Shown here in pieces: positions 8,385-21,943 of a stretch of DNA of 64,000 nucleotides. Made by a program: the position numbers and the translations under genes. Source of the DNA: an uncultured bacterium (GTDB lineage Bacteria > Actinomycetota > Coriobacteriia > Coriobacteriales > Coriobacteriaceae); NCBI GenBank assembly GCA_905216145.1, contig CAJMST010000009.1, positions 1 through 64,000 on the forward strand. Direction: 5' to 3'. The notes beneath the pieces were generated by a model, which did not search any database, was not told the DNA's origin, and was given only the letters and a program-made list of their open reading frames with translations. Each line of letters opens with the position of its first letter. Within the stretch, counting starts at the first letter, position 1.

Positions 8385-11699
<3,315 letters not shown>

Positions 11700-11700
11700 G

Positions 11701-13131
11701 TTAGTTCTCCTCGGTCTCAGTCTCGGCAAAATTCCAGCCGGCAAGGCGGTCCTTCGCGGTGTCGATGTCCAGGTAGTTCTCCTCGCCGTCCATGAGTCGC
11801 GTAAAGGCGGTAAAGAGATAGTGGGCATCGGTGGGGCCAGGCGAGGCCTCGGGGTGGTACTGGACCGAGAAGCACGGGGCGTCGAGCAGCTGGATACCCT
11901 CGGCGGTGCCGTCGTTGAGGTTCACATGTGTTAGGCGAATGCGGCCAAAGCGCTCGTTCATCACGACCGGCGCGATTCCGCGGCGCACCCAGACGCGCAG
12001 ATCTCCATCGGCCGCATGCTCGGTCTCGCCGCCGGAAAGCTCGGGGACAAGCTTGCCCAGGCTGGGGAACAGCAGGCCAAAGCCATGGTTTTGCGCGGTA
12101 ATCTCCACGCGACGGCTTACCAGGTTCATGACCGGCTGGTTGCCACCGCGGTGACCGAATTTAAGCTTTTCCATCTGGGCGCCGCAGGCCAGGCTGATCA
12201 TCTGATGGCCCAGGCAAATGCCAAAGACCGGCACCTTGCCGATCAGCTGCTGCACCTGCTCGTAGGTCTCCACCACGGCGTCGGGGTCGCCGGGGCCATT
12301 GGACAAAAAGACGCCGTCGGGATTCATGTCGAGCACCTCACTCGCGGGCGTGTCCCACGGCACGACGGTAAGGTCGCAGCCGGCGCGGACCAGCCCCTCC
12401 AGAATGCCGCGCTTCACACCGCAGTCGTAGGCGACCACTTTGTGACGGGCAGGAGCGGCAGTCGAAAGCGCAAAGTCATGCGTGGCAGGCAGGTCGACGG
12501 CGGCAAACTCGTGAGGCGCGGGGCAACTTACGGTCTTGACCAGGTTCTCGCCTACCAGCGCGGGCGCTGCGGCCAGACGCTCGGCAAGCTCGTCGACATC
12601 GAAGATCTCGGTCGAGATAATGCCCATCTTGGAGCCGTTGTCGCGCAGGTGGCGCACCAGGGCGCGGGTGTCGACGCCCTCGATAGCGACGATGCCGTGT
12701 GCACGCAGGTACTCCGGCACGCTGACGGCCGAGCGCCAGTTAGAAGGCGTGGCGCACATGTCGCGAACGATCATGCCGCGCATAGCCGGAGCGCTCGCAG
12801 GGCGCACGGCGTCGCCGGGGAAGGCCGACTGGACGTCGGTCTCGTCGATACCGTAGTTGCCGATCTGCGGATAGGTCATGGTTACGATTTGGCCGGCATA
12901 ACTCGGGTCGGTCATGACCTCAAAGTAGCCCTCGAGCGAGGTGTTGAAGCAGACTTCGCCGGTCGCGGTGCCCTCGGCGCCGCATGCACGTCCATAAAAA
13001 ATGGTCCCATCCTCAAGATACAGGATGCAGGGACCGCAGGTGCCCTTGCTGGTTTTGGCCAGCATGCGCTGGCAAAGCTCGCTGGGCGCGAAGGTGCGGG
13101 CGGCAGCGCCCGCGGTATGGTTGTTCGCCAT
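11701..13131 (-). CDS. carA: Carbamoyl-phosphate synthase small (glutaminase) subunit
   Basis: Hydrolyses glutamine and delivers ammonia to CarB. The protein is 476 residues, about 90 longer than E. coli CarA, mostly as inserts and an N-terminal extension (residues 1-33) before the conserved LYLEDGTIFYGRACG. The class I glutamine amidotransferase domain is complete: nucleophile Cys in GICLGHQ, and the His/Glu pair in SVQYHPEASPGP. The ATG at 13129-13131 follows AGGAGAATT. A hairpin with a PyrR-type loop lies directly upstream of that ribosome-binding site (13143-13160) and suggests translational control by pyrimidine nucleotides. carB starts one base after the stop codon. Confidence 0.96.
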   Translation of the reverse strand: MANNHTAGAAARTFAPSELCQRMLAKTSKGTCGPCILYLEDGTIFYGRACGAEGTATGEVCFNTSLEGYFEVMTDPSYAGQIVTMTYPQIGNYGIDETDVQSAFPGDAVRPASAPAMRGMIVRDMCATPSNWRSAVSVPEYLRAHGIVAIEGVDTRALVRHLRDNGSKMGIISTEIFDVDELAERLAAAPALVGENLVKTVSCPAPHEFAAVDLPATHDFALSTAAPARHKVVAYDCGVKRGILEGLVRAGCDLTVVPWDTPASEVLDMNPDGVFLSNGPGDPDAVVETYEQVQQLIGKVPVFGICLGHQMISLACGAQMEKLKFGHRGGNQPVMNLVSRRVEITAQNHGFGLLFPSLGKLVPELSGGETEHAADGDLRVWVRRGIAPVVMNERFGRIRLTHVNLNDGTAEGIQLLDAPCFSVQYHPEASPGPTDAHYLFTAFTRLMDGEENYLDIDTAKDRLAGWNFAETETEEN

Positions 13132-13142
13132 AATTCTCCTTC

Positions 13143-13160
13143 CCGGTCTCACAGGACCGG
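13143..13160 (-). promoter_or_regulatory. PyrR-type RNA-binding hairpin in the carA leader
   Basis: In the mRNA direction this reads CCGGTC-CTGTGA-GACCGG: a six-base-pair stem with loop CUGUGA. The PyrR binding loop of pyr operons has a CNGNGA loop on a UC/GR stem, and all those positions fit, with base pairs kept. It ends two bases before the carA ribosome-binding site AGGAG (13136-13140). In mycobacteria PyrR acts by blocking translation at such a site; that role here is inferred. No pyrR gene is in the window. Confidence 0.7.
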
Positions 13161-13268
13161 CTTAAAGGTGTGTAGTTAGGCCTCGCGGTATTGTAACCGC
13201 AAGCATGCCTCATGGCGTTAATTTCATCGAAATGTTTACGAAATGATAATTATGACTTTCTATGCATA

Positions 13269-13375
13269 ATGATTTTTCTGGGACGGGGATTAAAAAATCA
13301 TTCTGAGAGCAGAGCTTTGTCGCCAACTGCATACATGACAGAATGATTTTTTAATCCCCGTCCCAGAAAAATCAT
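13269..13375. repeat. 37-bp perfect inverted repeat
   Basis: Arms 13269-13305 and 13339-13375 are perfectly complementary over 37 bases around a 33-base loop. Each arm contains CTGGGACGGGGATT flanked by ATGATTTTT and AAAAAATCAT, so each arm is itself an imperfect palindrome. It lies between carA and a membrane-protein gene and its right edge merges with a terminator. Confidence 0.9.
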
Positions 13376-13406
13376 CCCGCGAGGCTTGTGGCTCACGCGG
13401 GATGAT
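13366..13406 (-). terminator. Rho-independent terminator
   Basis: An 11-base stem (13371-13381 with 13396-13406) is followed on the minus strand by TTTTTCT. It ends the ABC transporter / membrane-protein unit to the right. Confidence 0.85.
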
Positions 13407-13412
13407 GACGTC

Positions 13413-14378
13413 TTACTTTCTCTTGTCCTGCTCCAGCAGTTCGGACGGTGTGCGATCGGGCTTGCCGCCGCGGAAAATCTCGCGGCCATGCAGACGATGT
13501 TCCAGGTCACGCTCGGCCTTTTCCTCGTCAATCTTGGTCTGGCTCACCACCGGGTCCTCAATCAACGACGACACCGAGTTCACCTGCTTCTGAATGCGCT
13601 CGGCGATGGTGTCATCCATACTCACGATGCGCATCTTCCAGTCGATACTCGTGGCGTTGGATGAGCTCTTGGTCCACACGAACGTCAAAATGGCGCTCTG
13701 GTGGCCCCGCGCGGGGAACATGCCAAAGAAGGAATCGTGCTGAATGTTGCTATCCTCGTCGATATAGGCGTGAACGTTATACACCACGCGGTCGATCTTG
13801 TCGTTGAGCAGCGCGTTGGTCGCAAGCGCCGCGGCCTGGATCTGCCCGTTGGACAGCAGCTCGAGCTCGTTGGCAGACGATGTGTCCAACACCGTCACCT
13901 CGACCGTGCCCGTACGCTCATCGGCTTCATCGACGGTAAAGTCGAGCGGGAACTGCGTAAAGCCGTTGCCCCACTCGAGTCCACCCTTGAGTGCTGTAGA
14001 AACGGTATCAACCGAAACGCTCTCGGACAGGTTGGCGGTATTCAGACGGCGCATCACGCCGTAGCCGATCTGCATGCCCACGATCAGCACCAAAATACCG
14101 ATGACCACGGCCATCGCGGTCTTCGTAATGGTATGGCTCACCTGCGAGCCCGAAGGATCGTCCTCGGACAGCGGGTCGATATGTTTTGCCTGGCTCGCGC
14201 GGTCCTCGCTGCGCAGCTGTGCTAGCGCCGCTTTGTCACCGCGCTTGGCCGCAGCCTCCTTCTCACGCATGCGCTCGGTACGCTTTTTGGCGAGCGTGGG
14301 ATCCAAGACGCCGGATGCATCGATTTCGGAGAATAACTCCGTCACTTCTTCCGGAGTCAAAGGGTTCTTGTCAGCCAT
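13413..14378 (-). CDS. Single-pass membrane protein of unknown function
   Basis: 321 residues with no family I can name. The N-terminal part (1-80) is charged and probably cytoplasmic, with a Lys/Arg/Glu helix near residues 28-60. One clear membrane helix follows (about 86-108: AMAVVIGILVLIVGMQIGYG). The remaining 210 residues are predicted outside and have a mixed beta/alpha look, with segments such as TGTVEVTVLDTSS and SAILTFVWTKSS. The tail (270-321) is highly charged and helical. The start ATG follows AGGAAGTTT. It lies 19 bases after the ABC exporter gene and shares its terminator, so a role linked to that exporter is possible but unproven. Confidence 0.75.
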   Translation of the reverse strand: MADKNPLTPEEVTELFSEIDASGVLDPTLAKKRTERMREKEAAAKRGDKAALAQLRSEDRASQAKHIDPLSEDDPSGSQVSHTITKTAMAVVIGILVLIVGMQIGYGVMRRLNTANLSESVSVDTVSTALKGGLEWGNGFTQFPLDFTVDEADERTGTVEVTVLDTSSANELELLSNGQIQAAALATNALLNDKIDRVVYNVHAYIDEDSNIQHDSFFGMFPARGHQSAILTFVWTKSSSNATSIDWKMRIVSMDDTIAERIQKQVNSVSSLIEDPVVSQTKIDEEKAERDLEHRLHGREIFRGGKPDRTPSELLEQDKRK

Positions 14379-14397
14379 AAACTTCCTGTCATATCAA

Positions 14398-16170
14398 TCA
14401 GTCGAGCTCGTGCGCACGCGCACCTTCGAACTGCATTCGATAGTAACGGGCATAGGTGCCGCCACGGGCGAGAAGCTCCTCGTGCGTGCCACGCTCCACA
14501 ACGCGACCATGCTCAACGGTCGCAATCTCATCGGCATGCTTAATGGTCGAAAGACGGTGGGCGATAATAATCGTGGTGCGGCCGCGTGCCAGCTCTTCGA
14601 GTGACTCCTGCACCGCCTCCTCGCTCTCGTTATCCAAAGCACTCGTCGCCTCGTCCAAAATCAGGATCTTGGGGTTCTTGAGAAACACGCGCGCGATGGC
14701 AACGCGCTGCTTCTGTCCGCCCGAAAGACGGCTGCCGCGCTCGCCCACCACGGTGTCGTAGCCCTGCGGAAGCGACTCGATAAAGGCATCGATGTTGGCG
14801 CGACGGGCGGCCTCGGCGATCTCTTCTGCCGTGGCGCCCGGCTTGCCGTAGGCGATGTTCTCGCCAATCGTACCGTCAAATAGATAGACATCCTGCTGCA
14901 CCAGGCCGATGGCGCGGCGCAGGCTCTGCTGCGTCACATCGCGCACGTCCTGGCCGTCGATGCTAATGGATCCGGCAGCCACGTCATAAAAGCGCGGCAG
15001 CAGCGAACAGGTCGTGGACTTGCCACCGCCCGAAGGGCCAACCAGCGCGATGGTCTGCCCGGGCTTGATGGACAGATTCATATGGTCGATAACGGGACGC
15101 TCGTCGGCATAGCCCTCGCCCAGCTCGACATCCTCGTAGTTAAAGCACACGTCGTGATACTCCACGGCGCCGGCAGTCACCTGCAGATCCGTAGCGCCCG
15201 GCTTGTCCTGGATATCCGGCGCGGTCGAGAGCACCTCGTCCATACGTTTAAAGCCGGCGATAGCCTTCTGATACGTTTCGGCCGAATTGACGAGCGTCTC
15301 GAGCGGCGTGCAGAACAGCGAAATATAGAGTGCAAAGGTCGCCATATCGACCGCCTGCAGCTGTCCCTGGGCGACCAGCCAGCCGCCCAGCAGCACCACG
15401 ATCACATAGAGCACACCCGAGAGCAGGCCATACGTCGCGGTATAGACGCCCATGGCGTGATACATGTTCTCCTTGGACGAAAGGTAGCGATCGTTAGAGG
15501 CACGGAACTTGGCGCGCTCGGTCTCCTCGTTGGCAAAGCTCTTGACTACGCGCATGCCCGCAAGCGAATCCTGCAGCTGCGCATTGATGCCGCTGATCTT
15601 TTTGCGGTTGTCGCTAAAAACCTCGCGCATACGCATGTTCTGCCAAAACATGATGACCGCAAACGCCGCCGTCACCACGGCCATGGCGAGCGCCAGCACC
15701 GGGGCAATGGTAAAGAGGATCACAAACGAGCCGATGATCTCGATGCCGCAGATGATGATCCACTCGGGCACGTGGTGCGCCGCCTCGCAGATATCGAACA
15801 GGTCGTTGACCACGCGGCTCATCATGTCGCCCGAGCTGTTGCGGTCGAAGTATGCAAAGCTAAAGCGCTCATACTGGTCAAACAGGTCCTCGCGCATTTT
15901 GGACTCCATACGCGCGCCCATCACGTGACCCCAATAGCTCACAAAATAGCGGCAGGCGCAGCGGACGGCATACATCAGCACCAAGCCCACCGCGATCATG
16001 CCGAGCGCCTGCATAATAGCAGCCTGACCCTGAGTAAACAGCCCACCGGTCAAATTGCGCAGGATAATGGGGAACGCCAGGTCAATGGCGGCAAGCACCA
16101 GAGCACAAACAGTATCAGCAACAAAAAGCCCCATCTGGGGCTCGTAATACGAAAGAAACCTCTTAAACAT
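14398..16170 (-). CDS. ABC exporter, fused permease and ATPase (multidrug/lipid type)
   Basis: A 590-residue half-transporter that would act as a homodimer, or with a partner, in the cytoplasmic membrane. Residues 1 to about 310 form a six-helix type I exporter domain; the C-terminal 250 residues are the nucleotide-binding domain. Walker A GPSGGGKST, Q-loop GLVQQDVYLF, signature LSGGQKQR, Walker B ILILDEATSALD and the switch His in IIIAHRLSTI are all intact. The ATG follows GAGGATCAC. Only one such gene is present, which favours a homodimer. The substrate cannot be told; MsbA/LmrA/BmrA-like exporters are the closest class. Confidence 0.92.
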   Translation of the reverse strand: MFKRFLSYYEPQMGLFVADTVCALVLAAIDLAFPIILRNLTGGLFTQGQAAIMQALGMIAVGLVLMYAVRCACRYFVSYWGHVMGARMESKMREDLFDQYERFSFAYFDRNSSGDMMSRVVNDLFDICEAAHHVPEWIIICGIEIIGSFVILFTIAPVLALAMAVVTAAFAVIMFWQNMRMREVFSDNRKKISGINAQLQDSLAGMRVVKSFANEETERAKFRASNDRYLSSKENMYHAMGVYTATYGLLSGVLYVIVVLLGGWLVAQGQLQAVDMATFALYISLFCTPLETLVNSAETYQKAIAGFKRMDEVLSTAPDIQDKPGATDLQVTAGAVEYHDVCFNYEDVELGEGYADERPVIDHMNLSIKPGQTIALVGPSGGGKSTTCSLLPRFYDVAAGSISIDGQDVRDVTQQSLRRAIGLVQQDVYLFDGTIGENIAYGKPGATAEEIAEAARRANIDAFIESLPQGYDTVVGERGSRLSGGQKQRVAIARVFLKNPKILILDEATSALDNESEEAVQESLEELARGRTTIIIAHRLSTIKHADEIATVEHGRVVERGTHEELLARGGTYARYYRMQFEGARAHELD

Positions 16171-16201
16171 GTGATCCTCAAAGAAATATCAGCAACATAA
16201 G

Positions 16202-16240
16202 GCCCTGGGACAAAGTAATCAGTAGTTCTTGTCCCAGGGC
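16202..16240. terminator. Hairpin between NUDIX and ABC exporter genes
   Basis: GCCCTGGGACA (16202-16212) pairs with TGTCCCAGGGC (16230-16240). It lies just after the NUDIX stop codon. There is no strong T-run on either strand. Confidence 0.6.
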
Positions 16241-16252
16241 TATTCCCGCTCG

Positions 16253-16948
16253 TTACAGCTCGGCCCCACCCAAGCGGTGCGCGATGCTATCGCAGGCCAA
16301 GGCGCCCACGACGGTCTTGGCGTCTTCGATCTTGCCGTCGAGCACGGCGTCGATCAGCTCGTGCAGCGGCACCAGGTCCACGTTGACAAACTCGTCATCA
16401 TCGGGGTTGGGCGCATCAAACTCGAGCTTGGTGGCCAAGTAGATGTGGATGATCTCATCGCAAAAACCGCAGGACGTGACAATCGACGTCAAAAAGCGAA
16501 TACGACCAGCCCTAAAGCCCGTCTCCTCGTGCAGTTCGCGCTTGGCGCAATCGAGCGGGTCCTCGCCTGGATCGAGCTTGCCGGCGGGAATCTCGACCGT
16601 CACGCGGTCGATGGCGGTGCGGTACTGACGCACCAGTACGATCTTGCCGCTCTCGGTCAGTGCCACAACGGCCGCCGCACCCGGATGGCGAACGATATCG
16701 CGGGCGCTGCGGTGACCGTTGGGCAGCTCAACCTCAAGACGGTGGACGTCAAGGATCTTGCCCTTCCAGGCGCACTCCTCCGAAAGAATCTTCTCGTGCA
16801 GCTCGGCATCGTGCGGGTCGTCGTCGCCCAGCACCAGTGCCGGCTCGTCAGCGACCTCGCCACCAGGCTCGCCCTCGGCGTGCCCATACATGCGGCTGTC
16901 CTCTTCGACGATCTGCGCGTCCATGAGCTCTTCGTTCTTCTCGTCCAT
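16253..16948 (-). CDS. NUDIX hydrolase, ADP-ribose pyrophosphatase-like
   Basis: 231 residues. The NUDIX box GKLDPGEDPLDCAKRELHEE-TG is complete, with the metal-binding glutamates in REXXEE. The surrounding VRQYRTAIDRVTVEIPAGK and the later IHIYLATKLEF match ADP-ribose pyrophosphatases (NudF-like), which cleave ADP-ribose to AMP and ribose 5-phosphate. About 50 acidic residues precede the fold and are not part of the usual family. The second in-frame ATG (16946-16948) is nine bases after GAGAGGA and is preferred over the first, which is too close. It follows purD by about 20 bases and is likely co-transcribed with it. Confidence 0.9.
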   Translation of the reverse strand: MDEKNEELMDAQIVEEDSRMYGHAEGEPGGEVADEPALVLGDDDPHDAELHEKILSEECAWKGKILDVHRLEVELPNGHRSARDIVRHPGAAAVVALTESGKIVLVRQYRTAIDRVTVEIPAGKLDPGEDPLDCAKRELHEETGFRAGRIRFLTSIVTSCGFCDEIIHIYLATKLEFDAPNPDDDEFVNVDLVPLHELIDAVLDGKIEDAKTVVGALACDSIAHRLGGAEL

Positions 16949-16969
16949 CCGTCTCATTCCTCTCGGATT

Positions 16970-18274
16970 TTAGGCATCCCAGGCGTCGCGGCCGCGCAGC
17001 GCGCGCAGGCCGATGTCGTGACGCAGGGTCTTGCCCTCAAAATCAATCTTCTCGCAGGCCTCGTAGGCAAGGTTGCGAGCGTTCTCGAACGTGTCGCCCA
17101 GAGCGGTCACGGCAAGCACGCGGCCACCATTGGTCACGAGCTGGCCGTCCACCACGGCAGTGCCCGCGTGGTACACGGTCACGTTCTCCATGGCCTCGGC
17201 ATCGGCGATACCGGTGATGACCTTGCCCTTCTCGTAGCTGCCGGGATAACCCGCGCTCGTCAGGACAATGGCCACGGCCCACTCGTCACGCCAGTCGAGC
17301 TCAATCTGATCGAGCTCGCAGTTGGCACAAGCCAGCATGACCTCGACCAGGTCATTCTTAAGGCGCGGCAGCACGACCTGCGTCTCGGGGTCGCCAAAGC
17401 GGGCATTGAACTCCAGTACCTTGGGACCGGCAGGCGTGAGCATAAAGCCGCCGTACAGGCAGCCGCGGTAGTCGATACCCTCGGCAGCAAGCTCGGCCAC
17501 GGTCTGCTCCATGACCTTCACCATGGTGGCGTGCTCCTCGTCGGTCACGATGGGCACCGGGCTGTAGACGCCCATGCCGCCGGTGTTGGGGCCCTTGTCG
17601 CCCTCGAGCGCGCGCTTGTGGTCCTGCGAGGTGGCCATGGGGCGCACGGTCTTGCCGTCGGTAAAGGCCAACAGCGAGCACTCGGGGCCGGTCAGCATCT
17701 CCTCGATGACCACGGTATTGCCGGCATCGCCAAAGGTGCCGCCAAAGCACTCGCGCACGGCCTCCTCGGCCTGCTCAAGTTCGGTCGCCACGATAACGCC
17801 CTTGCCCGCGGCAAGGCCGTCGGCCTTCACGACCAGCGGGGCGCCCTGCTCGCGCACGTAGGCGAGAGCCGAAGCCTCGTCGGTAAACGAACCATAGGCT
17901 GCCGTCGGAATGCCCGCACGTTCCATGAGCTGCTTGGAGAACAGCTTGGAGCCCTCCATCTGGGCGCCCTCGGCACCCGGGCCAAAGCAGGGAATACCCG
18001 CCGCGCGCACGGCGTCGGCCACGCCCGCCACGAGCGGAGCCTCGGGGCCAATTACCACGAGTCCGCATCCGTGGCTCTGCGCAAACGCCGCCACGGCCGC
18101 AGGATCGCAATCGTCGAGAACCACGTTCTCGCCGCAGCTCGCGGTGCCGCCGTTACCCGGCGCGATGTAGAGCTTGCCGGCGCGCGGTGATGCTGCGAGC
18201 TTGGCTGCCAAAGCATGCTCGCGGCCGCCGCTGCCCAACAACAGGATGTCGATGGTTTGAGTGTCCGCCTTCAA
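16970..18274 (-). CDS. purD: Phosphoribosylamine-glycine ligase (GAR synthetase)
   Basis: ATP-dependent joining of phosphoribosylamine and glycine, the second step of purine synthesis. The protein has 434 residues, about the family norm. It starts at TTG (18272-18274), five bases after GAGGAGG; the deduced start MKADTQTIDILLLGSGGREH places the N-terminal GSGGREHA motif normally. The ATP-grasp core shows VKADGLAAGKGV, GPECSLLAF and the signature RFGDPETQ. Longer in-frame upstream sequence has no start signal. The NUDIX gene follows closely. Confidence 0.95.
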   Translation of the reverse strand: MKADTQTIDILLLGSGGREHALAAKLAASPRAGKLYIAPGNGGTASCGENVVLDDCDPAAVAAFAQSHGCGLVVIGPEAPLVAGVADAVRAAGIPCFGPGAEGAQMEGSKLFSKQLMERAGIPTAAYGSFTDEASALAYVREQGAPLVVKADGLAAGKGVIVATELEQAEEAVRECFGGTFGDAGNTVVIEEMLTGPECSLLAFTDGKTVRPMATSQDHKRALEGDKGPNTGGMGVYSPVPIVTDEEHATMVKVMEQTVAELAAEGIDYRGCLYGGFMLTPAGPKVLEFNARFGDPETQVVLPRLKNDLVEVMLACANCELDQIELDWRDEWAVAIVLTSAGYPGSYEKGKVITGIADAEAMENVTVYHAGTAVVDGQLVTNGGRVLAVTALGDTFENARNLAYEACEKIDFEGKTLRHDIGLRALRGRDAWDA

Positions 18275-18328
18275 GGGTGCCTCCTCTATGGATGAATGGC
18301 CCGCTCCACGCGAGCCCTTTGCAAGCAA

Positions 18329-18370
18329 ATATACCCCTCGGCCGCCCGTCCGGGCTGCAAAGGGGTATAT
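18329..18370 (-). terminator. Terminator after purA
   Basis: ATATACCCCT (18329-18338) pairs with AGGGGTATAT (18361-18370), with an inner GCCCG/CGGGC stem. It lies 22 bases after the purA stop codon on the minus strand. The T-run is weak (TATATTTG). Confidence 0.65.
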
Positions 18371-18392
18371 CGCAATAACCAAATAGTCCCGA

Positions 18393-19679
<1,287 letters not shown>

Positions 19680-19772
19680 GTTTACTCCTTACATTCATGG
19701 ACTGTCTACGCGCCACGCCGGCACGCAGAAGCACAAAACATTCCCAGTATACCCGTGCAACGGGCGCCTGTC

Positions 19773-21164
19773 CTACTCCTCGGCATGTGCCCCATCAAGC
19801 TCATAGAACTTGGTGGATGCCGGCAGGAACATCAGATCGACGTCGCCGATCGGGCCCGAACGGTTCTTGGCCACGACGATACGCGTAACGCCCTCGTCGG
19901 GTCGATCGTCGCGCGAGGCCTCGGCCTCGTCGGCGGAGCGGTCCAAGAACATAACGATATCGGCGTCCTGCTCGATGGAGCCCGATTCACGAAGGTCGGA
20001 AAGCTGCGGGCGCTTGCCGGTACGGGATTCGACCTGACGCGAGAGCTGCGACAGCGCGATGAGCGGGATCTTGAGCTCCTTGGCCATGATCTTCAGACCA
20101 CGCGACATCTCCGAAACCTCGACGGTACGGCTCTCGGAGCGGCGTCCCGGCGGAGGACTCACCAGCTGCAGGTAGTCCAGGATGATGATTGCCTTCTCCT
20201 TGTTATGGAGCATGCGGCGGCTCTTGGCGCGAATCTCGGTCACTGTGGTGCCGGGCGTATCGTCAATCAGAATATCGAGCTTGGACAAGGTCTGCGTGGC
20301 CTCGTTGATATTGGCCCACTGCTCGGGGCTAATGCGGCCCATGCGGAAGTCACTGATCGAGATCATGGCGTAGGCGCAAATCAGACGCTGGGCAATTTCT
20401 TTGCCCGACATCTCCAGCGAGAAGAAGCCGACGGTATAACCGGCAGCGGCAGCGTTGAGCGCCAGATTCAGGGCGAACGACGTCTTACCCACAGCAGGGC
20501 GGGCGCCGATAATGATGAGCTGGCCCTCGCGGAAGCCCATGAGCATGCGGTCGAGTGACGGGAAGCCCGTGGGCACGCCCGCAGCCTGACCACCGGCCTG
20601 ACACACTTCCTCGGCCTCGTTATAGGCCTCAACCATAAACTCGGTCAGCGTCTTGTAGCTCGACTTGACCTCGCGTGCCGTGACCTTGAGCAGCTTGCTC
20701 TCGGCTAGCTCCACGACCTCCTTGGTGTCGGTGGGGGCGTTATATGCCAGCGCGTTGATCTCGTTGGTGGCGCCGATCAGCTCGCGCAGCATCGAATCGC
20801 GACGAACGATGGCGGCATGGTGCTGCCAGTTCACGAGCGACAGAGTCTGACCCATCAGCTCCAAAATGTAGGCCTCGCCGCCCACGGCATCGAGCTTGTT
20901 GATGCTTCGCAGGTAATCGATCAGCGAGATGGAGTCGATGGGAATGCGGCTGTTGTACATATCGACCATCGCGGTGTAGATGGTCTTATGAATGGGCCGG
21001 TAGAAATCATCGGGCTGCAGCTCGACCTGGGCCTCTTCGACCACCTCGGGCGATAGCAGCATAGCGGCCAGTACATTGGCCTCTGCATCTTGGTTTTGGG
21101 GAAGACCCAACTTTGAGCCGCGGTCCTCGACCGTCAGCCCCGTCTCCCTATCGTCATATGCCAT
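19773..21164 (-). CDS. dnaB: Replicative DNA helicase
   Basis: The hexameric 5'-3' helicase of the replication fork. It has 463 residues from the ATG at 21162-21164, chosen because GAGG lies six bases upstream; four codons earlier another ATG is open but overlaps the ribosome-binding site. The N-terminal DnaB domain begins with GLPQNQDAEANVLAAMLL. The RecA-like C-terminal domain shows Walker A ARPAVGKTSFALN, Walker B IIILDYLQLV, and the DnaB-type LSQLSRQVESRTGKRPQLSD region. No intein is present. It lies downstream of rplI behind a terminator, so it is probably transcribed separately. Confidence 0.96.
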   Translation of the reverse strand: MAYDDRETGLTVEDRGSKLGLPQNQDAEANVLAAMLLSPEVVEEAQVELQPDDFYRPIHKTIYTAMVDMYNSRIPIDSISLIDYLRSINKLDAVGGEAYILELMGQTLSLVNWQHHAAIVRRDSMLRELIGATNEINALAYNAPTDTKEVVELAESKLLKVTAREVKSSYKTLTEFMVEAYNEAEEVCQAGGQAAGVPTGFPSLDRMLMGFREGQLIIIGARPAVGKTSFALNLALNAAAAGYTVGFFSLEMSGKEIAQRLICAYAMISISDFRMGRISPEQWANINEATQTLSKLDILIDDTPGTTVTEIRAKSRRMLHNKEKAIIILDYLQLVSPPPGRRSESRTVEVSEMSRGLKIMAKELKIPLIALSQLSRQVESRTGKRPQLSDLRESGSIEQDADIVMFLDRSADEAEASRDDRPDEGVTRIVVAKNRSGPIGDVDLMFLPASTKFYELDGAHAEE

Positions 21165-21315
21165 GAGCATCCTCATTCATATCGCTTGCGAGCATCCATA
21201 GTATCAGCCACGGTCCCAAAACGCGCCGCGCGCCGCCAATCATCACCGAACCAAACGGATGAACGGTCCTGTATATAGGACTTCGACGCAACGTTCACCA
21301 TGACACTCACTCAGC

Positions 21316-21356
21316 GCAAAAAACAAAAGGGCGCCCTGGTTTCCCAGAGCGCCCTT
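21316..21356 (-). terminator. Terminator after rplI
   Basis: AAGGGCGC (21327-21334) pairs with GCGCCCTT (21349-21356) with an inner CTGG/CCAG stem. On the minus strand TTGTTTTTTG follows. It separates the ribosomal-protein operon from dnaB. Confidence 0.85.
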
Positions 21357-21388
21357 CTTAGAACAAGATTGTTGCGTTGCAGCAAATG

Positions 21389-21928
21389 CTACTCGGCAGC
21401 AGCCTCAGTCTCGACCTCGGCGGTCTCGGCCTCGGCGACCTCAGCGGCCTCCTCGACCTCAGCCTCGGCAGCGAGCTCCTCGGCGGTAACGCCGACGAGA
21501 ACGACAACCTCGGCCTTGATCTCGCGGTACAGCGAGATGGCAACGGTGTGGGCACCGGCAACCTTGATGGGCTTACCGAGCTCGACGCGCTTGCGGTCGA
21601 TGTCCATACCGAGCTGAGCCTTGATGGCGTCAGCGACCATAGCGGCGGTAACGGAGCCAAAGAGGATGCCCTCGTCGCCGACCTTGACGTCAACGGTGAC
21701 CGTCTTGCCCTCGAAGGCAGCCTTGGTCTCGTTGGCGGTAGCCAGACGGACGGCCTCGCGCTTGGCGATGTTGTTGCGACGCTCGTCAAGCTGCTTGAGG
21801 TTGCCCTTGGTGGCGGCAACAGCGAGCTTCTTGGGGAACAGGAAGTTCTCAGCGTAACCCTGAGCGACCTCTACGACGTCACCCTCGCCGCCCTTGCCCT
21901 TGATCTCATCGAGAAGAATAACCTTCAT
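21389..21928 (-). CDS. rplI: 50S ribosomal protein L9
   Basis: Binds 23S rRNA near the base of the L1 stalk. The N-terminal MKVILLDEIKGKGGEGDVVEVA and GYAENFLFPKKLA are the family signature, followed by the long linker helix and a C-terminal domain. The protein is 179 residues, about 30 longer than E. coli L9: a Glu/Ala tail (about residues 148-179, AEVEEAAEVAEAETAEVE and on) has been added. The ATG follows AAGGGAGACG. It ends the rpsF-ssb-rpsR-rplI operon. Confidence 0.96.
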   Translation of the reverse strand: MKVILLDEIKGKGGEGDVVEVAQGYAENFLFPKKLAVAATKGNLKQLDERRNNIAKREAVRLATANETKAAFEGKTVTVDVKVGDEGILFGSVTAAMVADAIKAQLGMDIDRKRVELGKPIKVAGAHTVAISLYREIKAEVVVLVGVTAEELAAEAEVEEAAEVAEAETAEVETEAAAE

Positions 21929-21943
21929 GATGCGTCTCCCTTC

